Origin: Lithospermum erythrorhizon
Lineage: Eukaryota > Streptophyta > Magnoliopsida > Boraginales > Boraginaceae
Assembly (NCBI GenBank): GCA_019722365.1
Contig: JADFUC010000852.1
Coordinates: forward strand, 1,116,001-1,180,000
Direction of reading: 5' to 3'
DNA: 64,000 nt
The notes under the pieces were generated by a model. The model worked only from the letters and a program-made list of their open reading frames with translations. It ran no database searches and was not told the DNA's origin. This document shows positions 37,021 to 49,990 of the stretch, piece after piece. How positions within the stretch are numbered: position 1 is the stretch's first letter; each line of letters opens with the position of its first letter. Position numbers and translations under genes: made by a program.

Positions 37021-39659
37021 CACTTTTTAAATAAACGATAATTTTCATTCTAATTTAAACTTTCTAACTACTACACTTCAGAATAAAAGAGAGAGGGGTA
37101 AAATAGTCATTTCACACCCTATACTTTAGTATTGTGAACAAAATACTATTTTACCGTGGATCAATGTGTATTTTATTTGCATATAGTCATTTCACTAACG
37201 AAAAATTAGCAGATGTAGCTTGTGCGCCTAAACACTAAAAAGCATAGGGCCTCCAGAGGTGAAGTTCGTGAGTGTGCCCACACTAAAAATAGTATAGTAG
37301 CCACATGTACACTAAAACCATAGCTATATGCCTTTCTTACCCACCAAACCTATAAATAATAATATTCTAAAATACTACGATACGAATCCTACGTATCAAT
37401 ACTACCAGATAAATAATAATTCAAGAGACAAAAATATAAAACTGCTCTTCGAATAATCGTGAGTAGCAACGAATAATACGACTTTGCATCCCTCGAGCAT
37501 CCAAAGCGTATCAATTTAAGCAATTGTCCACACCAACGAGAGAACAAGTCCTCCGGGAGTTTTACTGTAACTCCTTTTAAAAATACTGAATCCAAGGAAG
37601 AGGTCGTGAGAAAAACTCAACAGATTTTTCTACCTACCAATGGTGACCAAAAAAGAAAGGGGGGGGAGAGGGAGTTTTTGTCTTTCACTATTTCTCAAAC
37701 GAAAGTGAATATCAAAAGGAATGAAAGAAGCCATCTCCAAAAAGTTTAAGATTTATATGTGCATCAAAACTCTTACTTTTTATGTACCAAAGAAGTTTTA
37801 AGGAAAATTCTTCCACCTCCTTTCTCCTCATCTGTCCTAATATTTAGGTTCCGTAATCTTCCACTTTTTATCTCTAAAATGAAGACATCTCACGCTGAGA
37901 AGAAAACATTCCTGAACCCTATCCCTTAACTCCCTTTTGGCCGAACATGGGATGATTTCCATGTATTGGAATTTATCCTCAATGCTCTCTTTACACATAT
38001 TTATGTGTGACTTCGAGGCTCGACGACAAAAAAGCCATATATACTAACAATGAATGTTAACCGAACATTATTTGGATAGTATATTGATTAAGAGCGCACT
38101 TAGTAAGTCAACAACCCCTAGTGTCACATCGAGTATCCTAATTTAACATTATCATATAATTGAACGATATACGAATCCCAAAAATTAAACGAGTTAATCC
38201 GCCTAAAATCTAATTGTTCAATCCAGCATTATTATAAATATTCCATATTTTCAATACTTCCACTCCTGTCAGTTGATCCATTACTTGTATCATCGATTCC
38301 TTCGTACTTGTATCAACGATTCCTCCGGCTATGGTAAGATTATTCTCACCAAACTCTTACACCTGTAGTTTTTTTGGCTTCACGAATTTATACAATATCC
38401 AACACTAAGCTGGAGATGGACATCACAATCACCATTAATTCACTAAGATGTCATAAAACTACCGACATATCTAGTTGTACAAATCCCATATGATGTACAG
38501 GTCTTTCCATCCTTACATTTGCAACATACCCACTACACTGGCTTATAGTCTTCTTTACGTAAGATGCTTGGACAAAGGTGCGTACTCTCTCTCTAAAATG
38601 GAATCCTGCCACGCTGGTCGAAGAATCGTTATTTAACCATAAGTTCTGTGAGAATCTTTTTAGGACACTGATATGTTATCTTCTAAGTTTCTCACTGGCG
38701 GTTATGTCCAGTCCTACACTCGAAACTACTTTCCACATGCATACCCGTGTGATGATTAGAGTACGCTTATTTCTGATCCAAAAAATGTGATCCAGACAAC
38801 CAATCACACACTAGTCGTTTGGTGTTCAATTCCAATCAGTGAACACCTAACAAGGGACAAGCAATATTATTGTTCTCTAGGCTTGATAGAGGATTTCCTG
38901 TTCAGATCACTTATCCGAAGACCTCTCTAGAGAACTTTAGATTGCTAGTGGAATAAAAGTATCATTGCTTGGACAATGAAGTGTATATGTATATGCAAAA
39001 GTATAAATATATATAAATATATAAATAAGATAAATATATTTATTGAATTTAGAAGCTTGAAATTCATACATTGTCTTAACAATTGAAACACTTATAAATA
39101 AAATTGGTTCCTACTAACCTAACACCATTCACATTTCTCAACTTCATTTTGCATGTAAAGTACCATGTTTGATCTGAGTTAGGGCTCTGCTAATGGTTTA
39201 CTAAATTATTGTCTGTGTCTAGTTTACATACGCTCACATCTCCTCTTTCAGCTATGTCCCGAATGAGATAGTATTATATGAGTACATGCTTGGATCGGTG
39301 ATGTGATCTTGGTTTCTTAGCTTGAGCAATTGCAATCCGTTGTTCTCGCAGATAATAGCCGCAATGAATTCTCAATGCTAAAAATGACTCCAATATCACT
39401 TACGAACTTTTTGAAAATGTTGGGGTGAAATTGAACTGTATGAAAATGTTGGGATGAAATTCCAATTGTTGGAACTTCACCCCTAGGTCGGCTATATTGG
39501 AAAAAGAGGAGTGAATGATTTTTTGTCCCACATCACTCGAGGTGCCTAAATTTTAGAACCTTGAAAGCCTACATAAATTGGCTTAAGGTGGATGTTTTAC
39601 TTGCTTGTTCATTTGCATTCACTTTTCACTAAAACTAAAATAGGAGCTCAAATTACTAA

Positions 39660-40205
39660 AAATGAAAAAAATAATATTTTTTCAGCTTTCCTAAAATAAG
39701 TTGTCTCCCTATAAAATTATGCACCCACACTCTTCACCCCTTAAATTTATACTCTCTCTATTATTTTTTTCAATAAATAAGGAATAATAAGAAAGTCGAT
39801 AAAGTACATACATAAAAAAGTCAACCCTCAAAATAGGGAAATGATGATTTTATGTGTATTTTAGATAAAATTTGGGGGAGCAAGTAGCATGTACATCACC
39901 TCCCCTGTGTTATAATAGGTTGAAAAATTAAAAATTGATAAAATATTTTTCAACCCCCTAAAATAACTTGAGCCCCTTTAAAAATTTGCACACATTCCAA
40001 ATTTGTACCGATCCCTATATTATTTATCTTTACTTTTTCATTATTGAAAATCTTGAAATATTTGATTTTTATGTTTTGGGTGAATAATAGAAAAACTGTT
40101 AAATAACATACATAAAAAGCAAGCTCCTAAAATAAAAAAAAGTGATGATTATGAGTGCGTTTTAAAAAAAAATTAGGAAAACTAATGTACATGCTCTAAT
40201 GCTCT
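39660..40205 (+). mobile_element. Two head-to-tail copies of the GAGCATGTACAT MITE family
   Basis: Copies span about 39660-39895 and 39915-40205. Both have a left part with CTAAAATAA(G/C)TTG, a middle ACATACATAAAAA and a right part ending GTACAT(C/G). The second ends TAATGTACATGCTCTAA. The inverted relative at 20335 aligns along the whole second copy. Confidence 0.65.
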
Positions 40206-40959
40206 AAGTGAGGTAAAATTAGCATGAAAAGATCATGAGTCTACTTCTTACGTGATCATCTATAACTAGCGTTGGATCATTTATAACAATCATATTTGAT
40301 TGGACGGTTCATATAAAACATGGGTATTTGAGATATTTTACGTTTCTTTTCATTAACTAACACACATTGCATGTATTGTTTGTCGGGATTGGTTACATAA
40401 TTCTATTTAAATTAAAGTAAAAGTATAACTATATCATTTATAAGCACCATTCTTACTTAAATTATGTAAAAAAAATTACGGAGACTTTCTTAAAAATTAG
40501 ACTATTTGTGTGAAGAAAAATCTTTTATATCGGACAAGGCATTAAAGTGAGTAAATTATTCATGGTTTGACCATATTAACGAGACAAATGGAATTGTAGA
40601 TACATGTTGGCCCATTGAATTACTTCATCCATAATGATGATTGTCCCGTTCGATTTTTAATGATCATAATTAATATTTTGTAGTTTTAATCGTTACTTAT
40701 AATTTTGATTTGAATAGAAACTTCAACATTTTGTAATAGAATCGACCTTTGAATTTTTTGGCTTTATTTTGAAACTTTAGTCGAATTCACTTTAATTGTT
40801 ATATTTGTGTCGAGCCGAATCTTGACAAAGTTCGAAAAAATCGGTTCATTTACAGTTCGATGGATGTAGTGTATTAATAAACTTTGAAATTTTAGTCGAG
40901 ATACATAATTTTGAGTTGAATAAAAACTAGTAAAATTTTAATTGACATACATAACTCGA

Positions 40960-41540
40960 ATACTCCCTCCATTTCAAATTAATCGACTTTTATCAATTAT
41001 CATTGCTATTCACAAATTACTTTTTTATTCACTAATCCAAAAAAATAAAATTAATATCATTGAATTTGGTTTAAAAATATTTTCATAATATTATTTTTTA
41101 AATTTTTCTTAATGTACATAAAAAGAATTTATTAAAATCAGTTTCAAAAAAGTTTAAAATCACCACCTTAAATCTAAATAGTAATACTTAGTGGTTTTAT
41201 TCTGCTTATAAATTGAAATTGAGCACTCAGCTGATGACACAACACATTTAGTTTAAACAATCAATTTTATACATGATGATATTACTAAGCTTAAAATTTC
41301 TTTCAACTAAATTCTTTTTAAAACTAAATACTCATTTCAATCCATTTTAATTGACTTTCTCACATATCAAAATAAATCTTTGATCTTCAATAAAAATTAA
41401 TATTATAAAAGTATTTTAAAAGACGAATCCAATTATATAAATTTTATATTTTTGAGAATAATAAATAATTAATAATTGATGGTCAAAATTCAATTTCAAA
41501 AAAAGTCAAATAACAATTAAAGTGGATTGGAGGGAATATC
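40960..41540. mobile_element. Nested CTCCCTCC-type (Stowaway-like) MITEs
   Basis: The outer ends are TACTCCCTCCATTTCAAATT and AGTGGATTGGAGGGAATAT, inverted to one another. An inner unit at about 41330-41540 (CATTTCAATCCATTTTAATT ... TAAAGTGGATTGGAGGGA) is homologous to 52978-53212. No ORF. The TIR phrase is typical of plant Tc1/mariner MITEs. Confidence 0.7.
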
Positions 41541-42089
41541 CATTATCCTCACTAACTTCAACAATAATTAATCCCTTAATCTCAAGCACTTGAAAATTTT
41601 GAGAAAATATTTTGAAAATAGAGAAAAAATTAATGATTAGGTCATAACTCCAATAGGCTCCCAATTTACAAGGCGACAACTAGATCTCAAATAATTGGAA
41701 TTTAAAGGTTTGGCTGGATTGGGATGAATTTAGGTGAGAGTTAACATAAATATGAACCTAGGTGAGAATTATATAATCTACGCAATGCTTTTAAAATGCT
41801 GTCAATAATATTTTATTCGAAATGTTAATCTATAAGAAAGTGATGCGGAATGTAACTAAAAATATTATTAACCTATATTACACACTCCATTTGAGAATTA
41901 ATAAAAATGAGTTGAATCTAAATAAATAGAGATGAATCATTTAATTAGTTAAACACGAAAACTAGAATTGCAAACGGGATAAATTTAAAATTTCACCCAA
42001 ATTGATCTAAGTACGCCAATCCAAACGGACGATAAGTGCCCCCATATGGTAACCCAATATTGCTCATACATACGCACTCTACCCAATCA

Positions 42090-42182
42090 CCCATCAAAAA
42101 TTTGTTGCCCCCCCCTTCCCTTATCTATCTTCCACAAAATTTCAACTAATTTCTCTCTCAATCACAGCTTCGTAATAATAAG
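42090..42182 (+). promoter_or_regulatory. Probable 5' UTR exon of the UIEF-like gene
   Basis: A pyrimidine-rich stretch ends at AATAATAAG|GTACAAG, a good donor at 42183. The next acceptor, CTCTTCAG, lies exactly before the start codon at 42702, giving a 519-base leader intron. The transcription start is not identified. Confidence 0.5.
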
Positions 42183-42701
42183 GTACAAGTTTATTTTTCC
42201 TTCACCTCTTCAAATTAGGCAGATTACAGCAACAACTAGAACAAGATGTCCAAAAACTTAAAAGAATAGAGAAATTGTTTTCGAATTGACTCAACATAAA
42301 CTGCAAAGATTATCTATTACTTCATACCATTGTATAATGACTAATGAGTCGTTTTGATTTATTTCATTATATTCGAGAATACACAATGCGTTGAATACTA
42401 TATGCTCGTTACACTAATTATACTTTTTATTTATTGTGAAGTAGTAGCAAGTTATTGCACTTTATGTTGAGTCAATTCGACACCCCCCATCAAGCCTTTT
42501 TTAGTTGCATCGAGACATGTTATTGTTTGTTGTATACAATATGCTTTATAAGATAACATGAGACTAGTTCCAGTTTTTCAAGGTTAATGAATGATGAATT
42601 TCCTTTTTATTTTAGTTTGTTTTTATGAATTAGATATTTTCTTTTAGTTATAGCGAAGTTTTTAATGAATTTCGACATTTAGCTCTTGGTCTACTCTTCA
42701 G

Positions 42702-45429
42702 ATGGCAGCTAAACCATTATCACATGAAGCACTTGCGCTCACGGAGAAGAAAATGGATATGGCTTTAGGTCTGTATATAAATTCTGTTTGTGCATTGTCC
42801 CCTTTCATGTGATCTATTTACGGTATTAATATTATGTCTTGTGGCTACTTCTGGTGTAGATGATATCATAAATTTGTCGAAAACTAATGAAAATAAATGG
42901 AAAAAGCAGAGAGTTTGGGTAAGATTCTTAGATCCTCGGCGTTTCATTTTTTTTCTTTTTCTCTTCTTCTTCTTGGTCTAAGTTTAATTATGTTTTTTAT
43001 AGAATCGTGATCAGAAGTTTTCGAATAATGCCTCACAAGATAAACATGGGAAGGTTCAGAGATTTACCAACAGTCGATCCTCAATGAGACAGGTCTGCTT
43101 TTTATCTGCTACAAGTTATCATAGATTTTGTGCTTTACCATGTTATCCTACCTATCTTGATAGTTTACATAATTCTGCCATCAGGGGGCCATTTCTCAGA
43201 AAAGAACAAACTTCCAAAGTAATCAGTTCCCTTTGGCCACGGAAGCAGCAAAAAAGGCGTATGCTGCCCCATTACATAATAGGAATTTCAATCAAAGGAC
43301 AGTGGTGAATATTAATAAACTGAGGTATTTTGCAGCTATGTGAAAAATAATCTGCACTATCTGAAAATAATCTACTGAATGTGAAAAATAATCTGCACTA
43401 TGTTAATAAACTTCCAAACTGAATGTTAATACTATAACATACTTATTATATTTTTTATTCTTAAAGTATTTGTTTTTAATCTGCACTATGTGAAAATAAT
43501 CTACTTCGGACATGTGCAAATCTCAATTAAATGTGTTTGTGCAGGTAATTGGATTGTTATTTGTGCATGCTGAGTTAGGCACTAGTATCTGTATGTTGGT
43601 TATATTTGGAAAGCTTGATGTGATATGATCATCTTGATAATGTTGTTGGGGAATTGTTCCAAGGATGAATGCATGGGCTTTTTGGATTTTTTTCCCTTCA
43701 GGATCTGGTATTGCTTAAGCATACAATTCCTTGGTGTAGCTTGGGTTTTATATTGAAGATTTAGCAATTTTACCTTTTGCATTGGATATAAGTTTTTTCT
43801 CTTGGATAAGAAGTGAAGAATATAAAAGTCTTATTAAGAAGAGTGTAAGCCCATTAAAATCTTAATGTGAAAAGATGGAATGTATGCTCAATCATCTGGG
43901 TGCAGTTTTTCAATTTCCTCTTGTTGGTCAGTCAAATCATCTGCATAGTTTATGGTCTTGCATAGTTGGTAAAATCTCATTCTGCAAGTTTAGTGGCGTT
44001 GAGGATCATTCAGATTGAAAGTGTATTGTCACAAGAGCCTCCCTCAAGTTTTTAAAGATGGGGAATATTGATTGATTCTGGTTGTGAATGAAGCAGGTCT
44101 GAGTACTTCATTTTGTTTAGAGGGTTTGTGATTGCCCCTGTTGGTGCATTGTTCATGTTGTACCTCAGAATTATTCCAAAGAACTTCTGGCACCCTGTGA
44201 TTGGGTATCAAGTGTGACCAGCTGAAAGATTCTTATCCTACCTTATTCATATACTTGCCTTTCTCAAATGCTTTTTCAAATGGTGTATTGAGCAGTATGC
44301 CTTGAAATTGCTACTTGGGGTTTTACTTTTTAGTTGGCATGAAAGATACTCTTTTAAATGGTGCTACCAAGATGACCTGCATTCCTTCGAAGATGTGATG
44401 CTCATGTCTATTGTAAAGATTATTCAGCTGTTACCCGAGATTTTATATAACATGCCATATTGTTATCTAGCGTGGGTTCTTTAGTTCGTTTGCTGGAGCT
44501 GGTAAATTTCATCTACGGAGTTGTGACAGTTAAAAATGTCAGTTGTAGCTAATGCAGCTTTTGGGTGATTCAGAGCTTGAACGTGATGTGTCTCTTATCT
44601 TCTACACTTCAACCAGCAGGATTGTTTAATTATTGAGGATGATGGTATTTACACTAGTAGATGATATTAGTTTCATAGAAAAATTGGATGCATTACAAAA
44701 AGCCATGCAGTAAAAGAGAACCTATTGTGTTGATACCTTTTGTCTTTCTTTTTATTTGTATATATTAAGAAGACGGTAAGCATAGGGGATTCAAATCTAT
44801 AATTGTTACCTGCCTTGTACCATCAGGTAAAGACCAATGCTTGTGCTGTCCTTTATTCTTTTTCTACTTCATCGGTTATTCCATTTTGCATGAAGGGTTG
44901 CACCACCACCATACCAGAAGAAGGCTGCAAATGGAGGTGGTTTCATGACGAAGGTACAAATTCTTGAGCATTAGAGTCATGTGTACGCCATATAATTTTT
45001 GTTCTACGCCCTAGGCCTTTATTGTGGTAGTTTTGATATTCATCTTGTTGTGATGTCCTGAGGACTTTGGACTTTCAACTAGCAGCAGAGGTTGCTTAGA
45101 ATAGTTTACTTCATTGGTATTCATCTCGTTGTGATGTTCTAAGCCATTAATTCATATGGTGATCATACTGTTTACTCTGCACCAGATTACTAGGTCTAAT
45201 ATGATTATTAAGATATGATCTTCTGAGGCTCTCTCATGTGCAGCAAAATTCCCAACATCAAGTGAAGCCAGCAATGGCACGGCAGAAGCCTCAAACCTTG
45301 GATGCACTCTTTGCAAACATGAAGGAGGAGAGGCTGAAGTCACTTTCACATAACAATAGTGGTCCCAGAAGAAATGCAGGTGGTTATCAGTCTATCGTCC
45401 CATGGGCAAGGGGTCGCTTTATCAGCTGA
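42702..45429 (+). CDS. UIEF1: UAP56-interacting mRNA export factor, UIEF type
   Basis: Six exons, 42702-42768, 42860-42918, 43003-43092, 43185-43324, 44896-44953 and 45244-45429, join in frame to 199 residues. The N-terminal block MDMALDDIINLSK is a UAP56-binding motif (L-D-D-I-I-x-x-S/K), the middle is basic and Q/N/R-rich as expected for an RNA-binding adaptor, and near the C terminus is TLDALFANMKEERLK followed by an RGR-like end. UIEF1 and UIEF2 in Arabidopsis hand mRNA to the UAP56 helicase for export from the nucleus, and this protein should do the same. The UAP56-binding motif is split between exons 1 and 2. Intron 4 is 1.57 kb and holds short repeats of AATAATCTGCACTATG. All introns are GT/AG. 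UIEF1 or UIEF2 cannot be told apart here. Confidence 0.8.
43335..43510 (+). repeat. Short direct repeats in UIEF-like intron 4
   Basis: The phrase AAAATAATCTGCACTATG, or a close form with CTACT, occurs about five times between 43341 and 43505 along with ACTGAATGT. It is a small local expansion in the intron with no sign of function. Confidence 0.7.
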
Positions 45430-46057
45430 TATAAACTAAGAGAGCAGGATGGTATATACGAGGAAGGCACTTCACAAACTCTGCTACAAGATAATGTTGA
45501 TCCAAAATTTAATTTATTAGCTGTAGTGTTGTATTTTGGATCAATTACATGTTTGCGCACTTTCAAACTTATGCAATGCCTTCTATCTTTTTAGCGTATA
45601 ATCATTTGTGCCATTTTCCTTTATGCTTAATGAACTTTTGTACAATTCTACCTAACATGTGTGGATTCAAGTCTGCTGAGCTTTAAATTAACTTCCCCTT
45701 GGGCAGCTGTTTGTTGAAGCACAAGTCTTGTTTGCAGATACCGTTGTCATGAACTGTTAGTCTCTTACTTTTTAGTAAGTTTTCCTATCGAATGAATATA
45801 CCGAGTACATCTTATAGAAAAAGGAGGGGCGTGGCGTTGGATATGCGGCAACACGCTACTTGGAGGATGAGGGGGCATGGTGTTGAATATGGCGGTATTA
45901 CCTATCGAAGTGTGTTCTAGTAGTGCTGTCAGCTGTTCTATAGGTTAAAACACTATTCTGGTGTTGATATAACTCAGAACAATAGAGGTTAAATTTACAA
46001 CATTGGTGAGATATTAAATATGGACTGTATATTGCACAGATGCAGCATGTAACAGAT

Positions 46058-46130
46058 GGGGGTGTAGCTCATATGGTAGAGCGCTCGCTTCGCATGCGAG
46101 AGGCACGGGGTTCGATTCCCCGCACCTCCA
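46058..46130 (+). tRNA. tRNA-Ala (CGC)
   Basis: 73 bases fold into a full cloverleaf. The acceptor GGGGGTG pairs with CACCTCC (one G-T), the D arm has GTAGCTCATATGGTAGAGC, the anticodon stem CTCGC/GCGAG closes the loop TTCGCAT with anticodon CGC at 46091-46093, and the T arm is CGGGG-TTCGATT-CCCCG. Discriminator A at 46130. No intron. A TTTT terminator follows at 46136. Both internal pol III promoter boxes are intact, so it should be active. Confidence 0.97.
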
Positions 46131-46139
46131 TTCTGTTTT

Positions 46140-47165
46140 AGCAAATCAAGTAATTAGCAAAGCTTGTTACTAAATTCAAAATGGATAAATCTTTTTTTTT
46201 TTAAATCGTTGACTTTATTGATAAATCATTTAAATACGAATATCTGTGGTGGTACTCGGCTAGTCGCTATCACGTCACCTGTTTTTAAAAATTGACCAAA
46301 TTTCCTACAATAATTTATCTAACCTATTTTCTGTATTCTTTTATATATATCCCATATTTTAGTACGTGTTGTGTACATATACAAAGCAATGTAATTATCA
46401 TATAGATATATAACCACTAATAATAATATTTACAAAATGAGACATGTAACAAAACTAGAAATGAGGTAGTAGATAATTTAAAATATATCAAATCCTGTCA
46501 CATTTATTATAATATCTTACTTGTATTTCTTTAAATAAGGTTTGAATTCCTTTAAGTTTTACTCCGTATAACATATATCGTATAACATATATATGTGCCA
46601 ATTTCCATGCATTGAAATAATAATTGACAATTTGACACATATGAACTCATGAGTCATGACAGATGATAATTCCGAAATTGAAGGAAAATAAACGAAATAA
46701 GAAGAGTGAGTTAAACATAATGGAAATTTTCGGTTCCGAATTTTTGCATTAAAGTGTTAATTGAACATGTGTTTCATATCATATGTGTTGATTATTGATT
46801 GGGAGCACATCATAAACTTATTTTACAATCAATATTCTATTAAAATTTCTCAAAAAATCCGCCGAACCATTTTTCTGCAATAAATTACTAAAATTGCGTT
46901 TTCGTAAAATTGATCCCACAACCATTTGAATAAAAAAAATTCTCTTATTAATTTAAGTTTATATATCATATAGTATCAATTATATATTTTTTAAAATTTG
47001 AAATAATATCGCATTTAAAATGTTCTAATTTAATTTTCATTTGGAAAAAATTGATTCCCAAAAAAAAAAAGAAATTTCCAAATTGATAATGAAGGAGTTG
47101 CATAATCGAACGCCACCGACAATTCCGTTTATTTATAGGACAGTCGAAAGCTTTGACGCCATTTG
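46140..47165. other. Intergenic region between tRNA-Ala and the lipase-like gene
   Basis: AT-rich, with an 11-base T run at 46191 and scattered TATATA words, and no gene. The last 150 bases contain GGACAGTCGAAAGCTTTGAC and a pyrimidine-rich leader and are probably the promoter of the lipase-like gene. Confidence 0.4.
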
Positions 47166-47809
47166 AATTTTATAACCATTTTCTTTCTAGATCTCAATTC
47201 ATCCATCGAAAAACATTATCGTACTTCCAAAAGAAAAAGGTATGTTTTTTACTACACATTCATTTTCTATTGTCAAAAATATTATCCATTTTCAATGGTG
47301 TCTATTAACACGAAACTTTAATTTGAATCAAAATACTATCTTTATATATATACAAAACTGGACAATGTTTTTGAAATGGTGGGAGTATTAAGTATGTAGA
47401 TGTTGGTTTATTTATTTGAGTTGATTGGATTGTTCAGTCATTATACTTCAATATTGGCTACTGCCTATGGCGTTTTGGTTTTGCTGAATTGGATCTTTTA
47501 TAGCATAATCTAGTTATGGGGTATTTTTATAAAATGTTCAAGGTTGCTGTTACTTGATTACATGTTTTCACATTTTGCAGTATTCTTCTTTATTGTTTCT
47601 TTTGGGTTTTGGGGGTGGGGGGTTGTAGACATGTAGGGTTATTAATCGTAGCCAAAACCGTATAAGCTGTATGATCTTCGGGTTTCCCGTTGCCATTTGT
47701 TATGTTAGTTAGAGTTAGTATCAGGTTTTGTTAGATGGCTACTTAACCATTATTCCATTGACATTGAACGAATTGCGTAGTTGGACACGAATTTGTTGGA
47801 CCATTACAA

Positions 47810-49519
47810 ATGGCGCTGGTCCCTGTATCTGAATCTGGTTATCAGGTCACTGCTTATTTTCGTAACTTTGTGCTACCGAAATCTTTCCTGCAACTTATTT
47901 GAATGTATGTACTGAGTACTGACCAACGGTTGCTTGTCTTGCTTCGTATCCATTAACCTTAGGGAGATGGAAGTGTGGTCTCAGAAAGGGAGGATTTTGG
48001 CCTTGTAGGTCCCTTGCATCTAACTACAATTGACTGGTAAGATTGTTCTTGAACAAATTCTTGGAATGTTGCATTACATACAACATAAATCTATTCTAGA
48101 GATTAGGTCGAGTCTGGTTTGGGTTTATGGATAAATCTTATGGTATTGGTTTCTTAGCTCCGATTCTCTCTTTGCATGAATGTGTCTCTCCTTCTCCTTT
48201 TGTGCTCATGAGATAGATGTAGCCAATAAGAACTAGTCTAAGCATTCACTATAAAAGAATAATGGCACACTTCTCTTTGGTGACATCTCCTTCTAGTCTT
48301 TCATCATGGAGGCTTATCTAAAAGTATTTCTACTTAAGGCAACTATATCTAGTGAACCAGTGATAGACCTTGAGTTGCCTTGCCCTACGGCTTTCTCAAC
48401 AGTACATTAACAACGCCTTGTAGTGTTAGAATTCAAGTTTTGTAGGTGAGAGCTACAGAGTCCACTATGCACTACCAAGTATCTATGGGACTAGACTAAT
48501 ACAGTATGATTTATTAAATTCAATTCTGTTCTGAGGGTATTTGTTATAACAGGAAAAATCCAGATCATCGTAGGTCTGTTGCTGCCTGTCTGGTTCAGGG
48601 TGTTTACATTATTGAGCGTGACCGGCAGGAGAAGAGGCTAGGACCACAAGCACTTGCTCCTCCTTGGTGGAATTTTTGCAATTTTCAGTTACACCGTCAG
48701 CTTGTTGATGATGCTGATCAGTCTGTCTTTGGTGCCATATATCAATTCTCACCAGAATGTAATCACTCAGCAGAAGGATGCCCGAAATATGTCATTGCAT
48801 TCCGAGGCACTGTAACCAAAGGAGATGCTTTTACAAGAGACGTAGAATTGGACGTCCACTTTATTAGGAATGATCTGCATAGGACATCTCGCTATGAGGC
48901 TGCCATTCAAGCTGTCCGATATGTGGTTGCCACATTTGGAAGCTCTAATGTCTGGTTAGCTGGTCATTCTCTGGGATCTGCTATTGCTATGCTCGCCGGG
49001 AAGAATATGGCAAAAACGGGAGTTTTTCTTGAGTCATTCTTATTGAATCCACCATTCGTTTCAGCCCCAATCGAGAAGATCAATGACACAAAAGTAAAAA
49101 GTGGGATCCGAATAGCAAGCAGTTTTCTCACTGCTGGATTTGCTGTTGCTTTGAAAAATAACACTCAGAAGAATCGTTCTGTAGACACCTTTGCTGCATT
49201 ATCTGCTTGGCTTCCATCTCTGTTTGTTAACCCAGCTGACCACATCTGCTCAGAGTACATCGGCTATTTCGAGCACAGGAAGAGGATGGAAGGCATTGGC
49301 GCTTCAGGTATTGAGAAGCTAGCAACACAATATTCAATCGGTGGCCTTCTTATGAATGCAATCGGGGGAAAGGAGTACGAAGAACCACTGCACCTAATTC
49401 CCTCGGCTAATGTAATCGTTAATCTAACACCTTCACCGAACTTCAAAGATGCTCATGGCATTCACCAATGGTGGAGACCTGAACTGCAGCTGGATTGTAA
49501 AACTTATCAGTTCAGATAG
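47810..49519 (+). CDS. Class-3 lipase-like alpha/beta hydrolase (GDSL At4g10955 type)
   Basis: Three coding exons, 47810-47845, 47963-48036 and 48553-49519, join in frame to 358 residues. The protein carries the lipase nucleophile elbow GHSLG (Ser176) after VWLA, the upstream oxyanion block YVIAFRGT, and conserved family segments HRRSVAACLVQGVY, NPADHICSEYIGYFEHR and HGIHQWW. Databases call the family 'GDSL esterase/lipase At4g10955-like', but the fold is a class-3 lipase, not a true GDSL. It is probably cytosolic, as no signal peptide is seen. The true substrate is unknown to me. A leader intron probably begins at 47240 (AAAAAG|GTATG); its acceptor is uncertain (about 47580 or 47780). The start at 47810 gives a short first exon and could be replaced by an in-frame start in another leader exon. 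Confidence 0.85.
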
Positions 49520-49990
49520 TTGCTTCCTTCTCAGTTTATCTGTAAATTTTACACGGTTAAGTGAGACGAGTCATTCTGTCATCTCTTTTACTTGCTTGAT
49601 TTATCCATACTGTTGGTTAAGATTCTGTAATTGTACCAGGGGGAGAAGATATTGAAGCTTGAAAATTCTACTCACTTTTACATATTTGATACATGGCAAC
49701 GAATGTGGTGATTCTTAACATAAGTTCTTGTAGCTTGATGCTAACTTTACATATTTGATTTTGTCTTATATAACCAATTCTTATGAAATTTGTTAACATA
49801 ATTTTTTTGTAATGAGGAGTACTTGATTAAAATGATGCATGTCACCATTGAACTCGACATGGTACTGCGTTACTTAACTACAAGATGCTAATACAAACAA
49901 ACATATCATTATCAATTTATCATACTTCATAATTTCATTCAAATAAGAAATTACATGCTTAATATATTATCACTATCCTTGATCATCCAA

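Larger units (their letters stand above)
37340..42090. other. Intergenic region with MITEs, no gene
   Basis: Short ORFs at 37389-37595 and 38578-38790 have no family signature. 39416-39640 contains TTTTTTGTCCCACATCACTC, a phrase common in plant repeat termini. The two repeat families at 39660-40205 and 40960-41540 are listed separately. Confidence 0.5.

Noticed and set aside
49264..49446. 60-codon antisense frame in the lipase-like gene
   Set aside because: Shadow of exon 3 with no motif.
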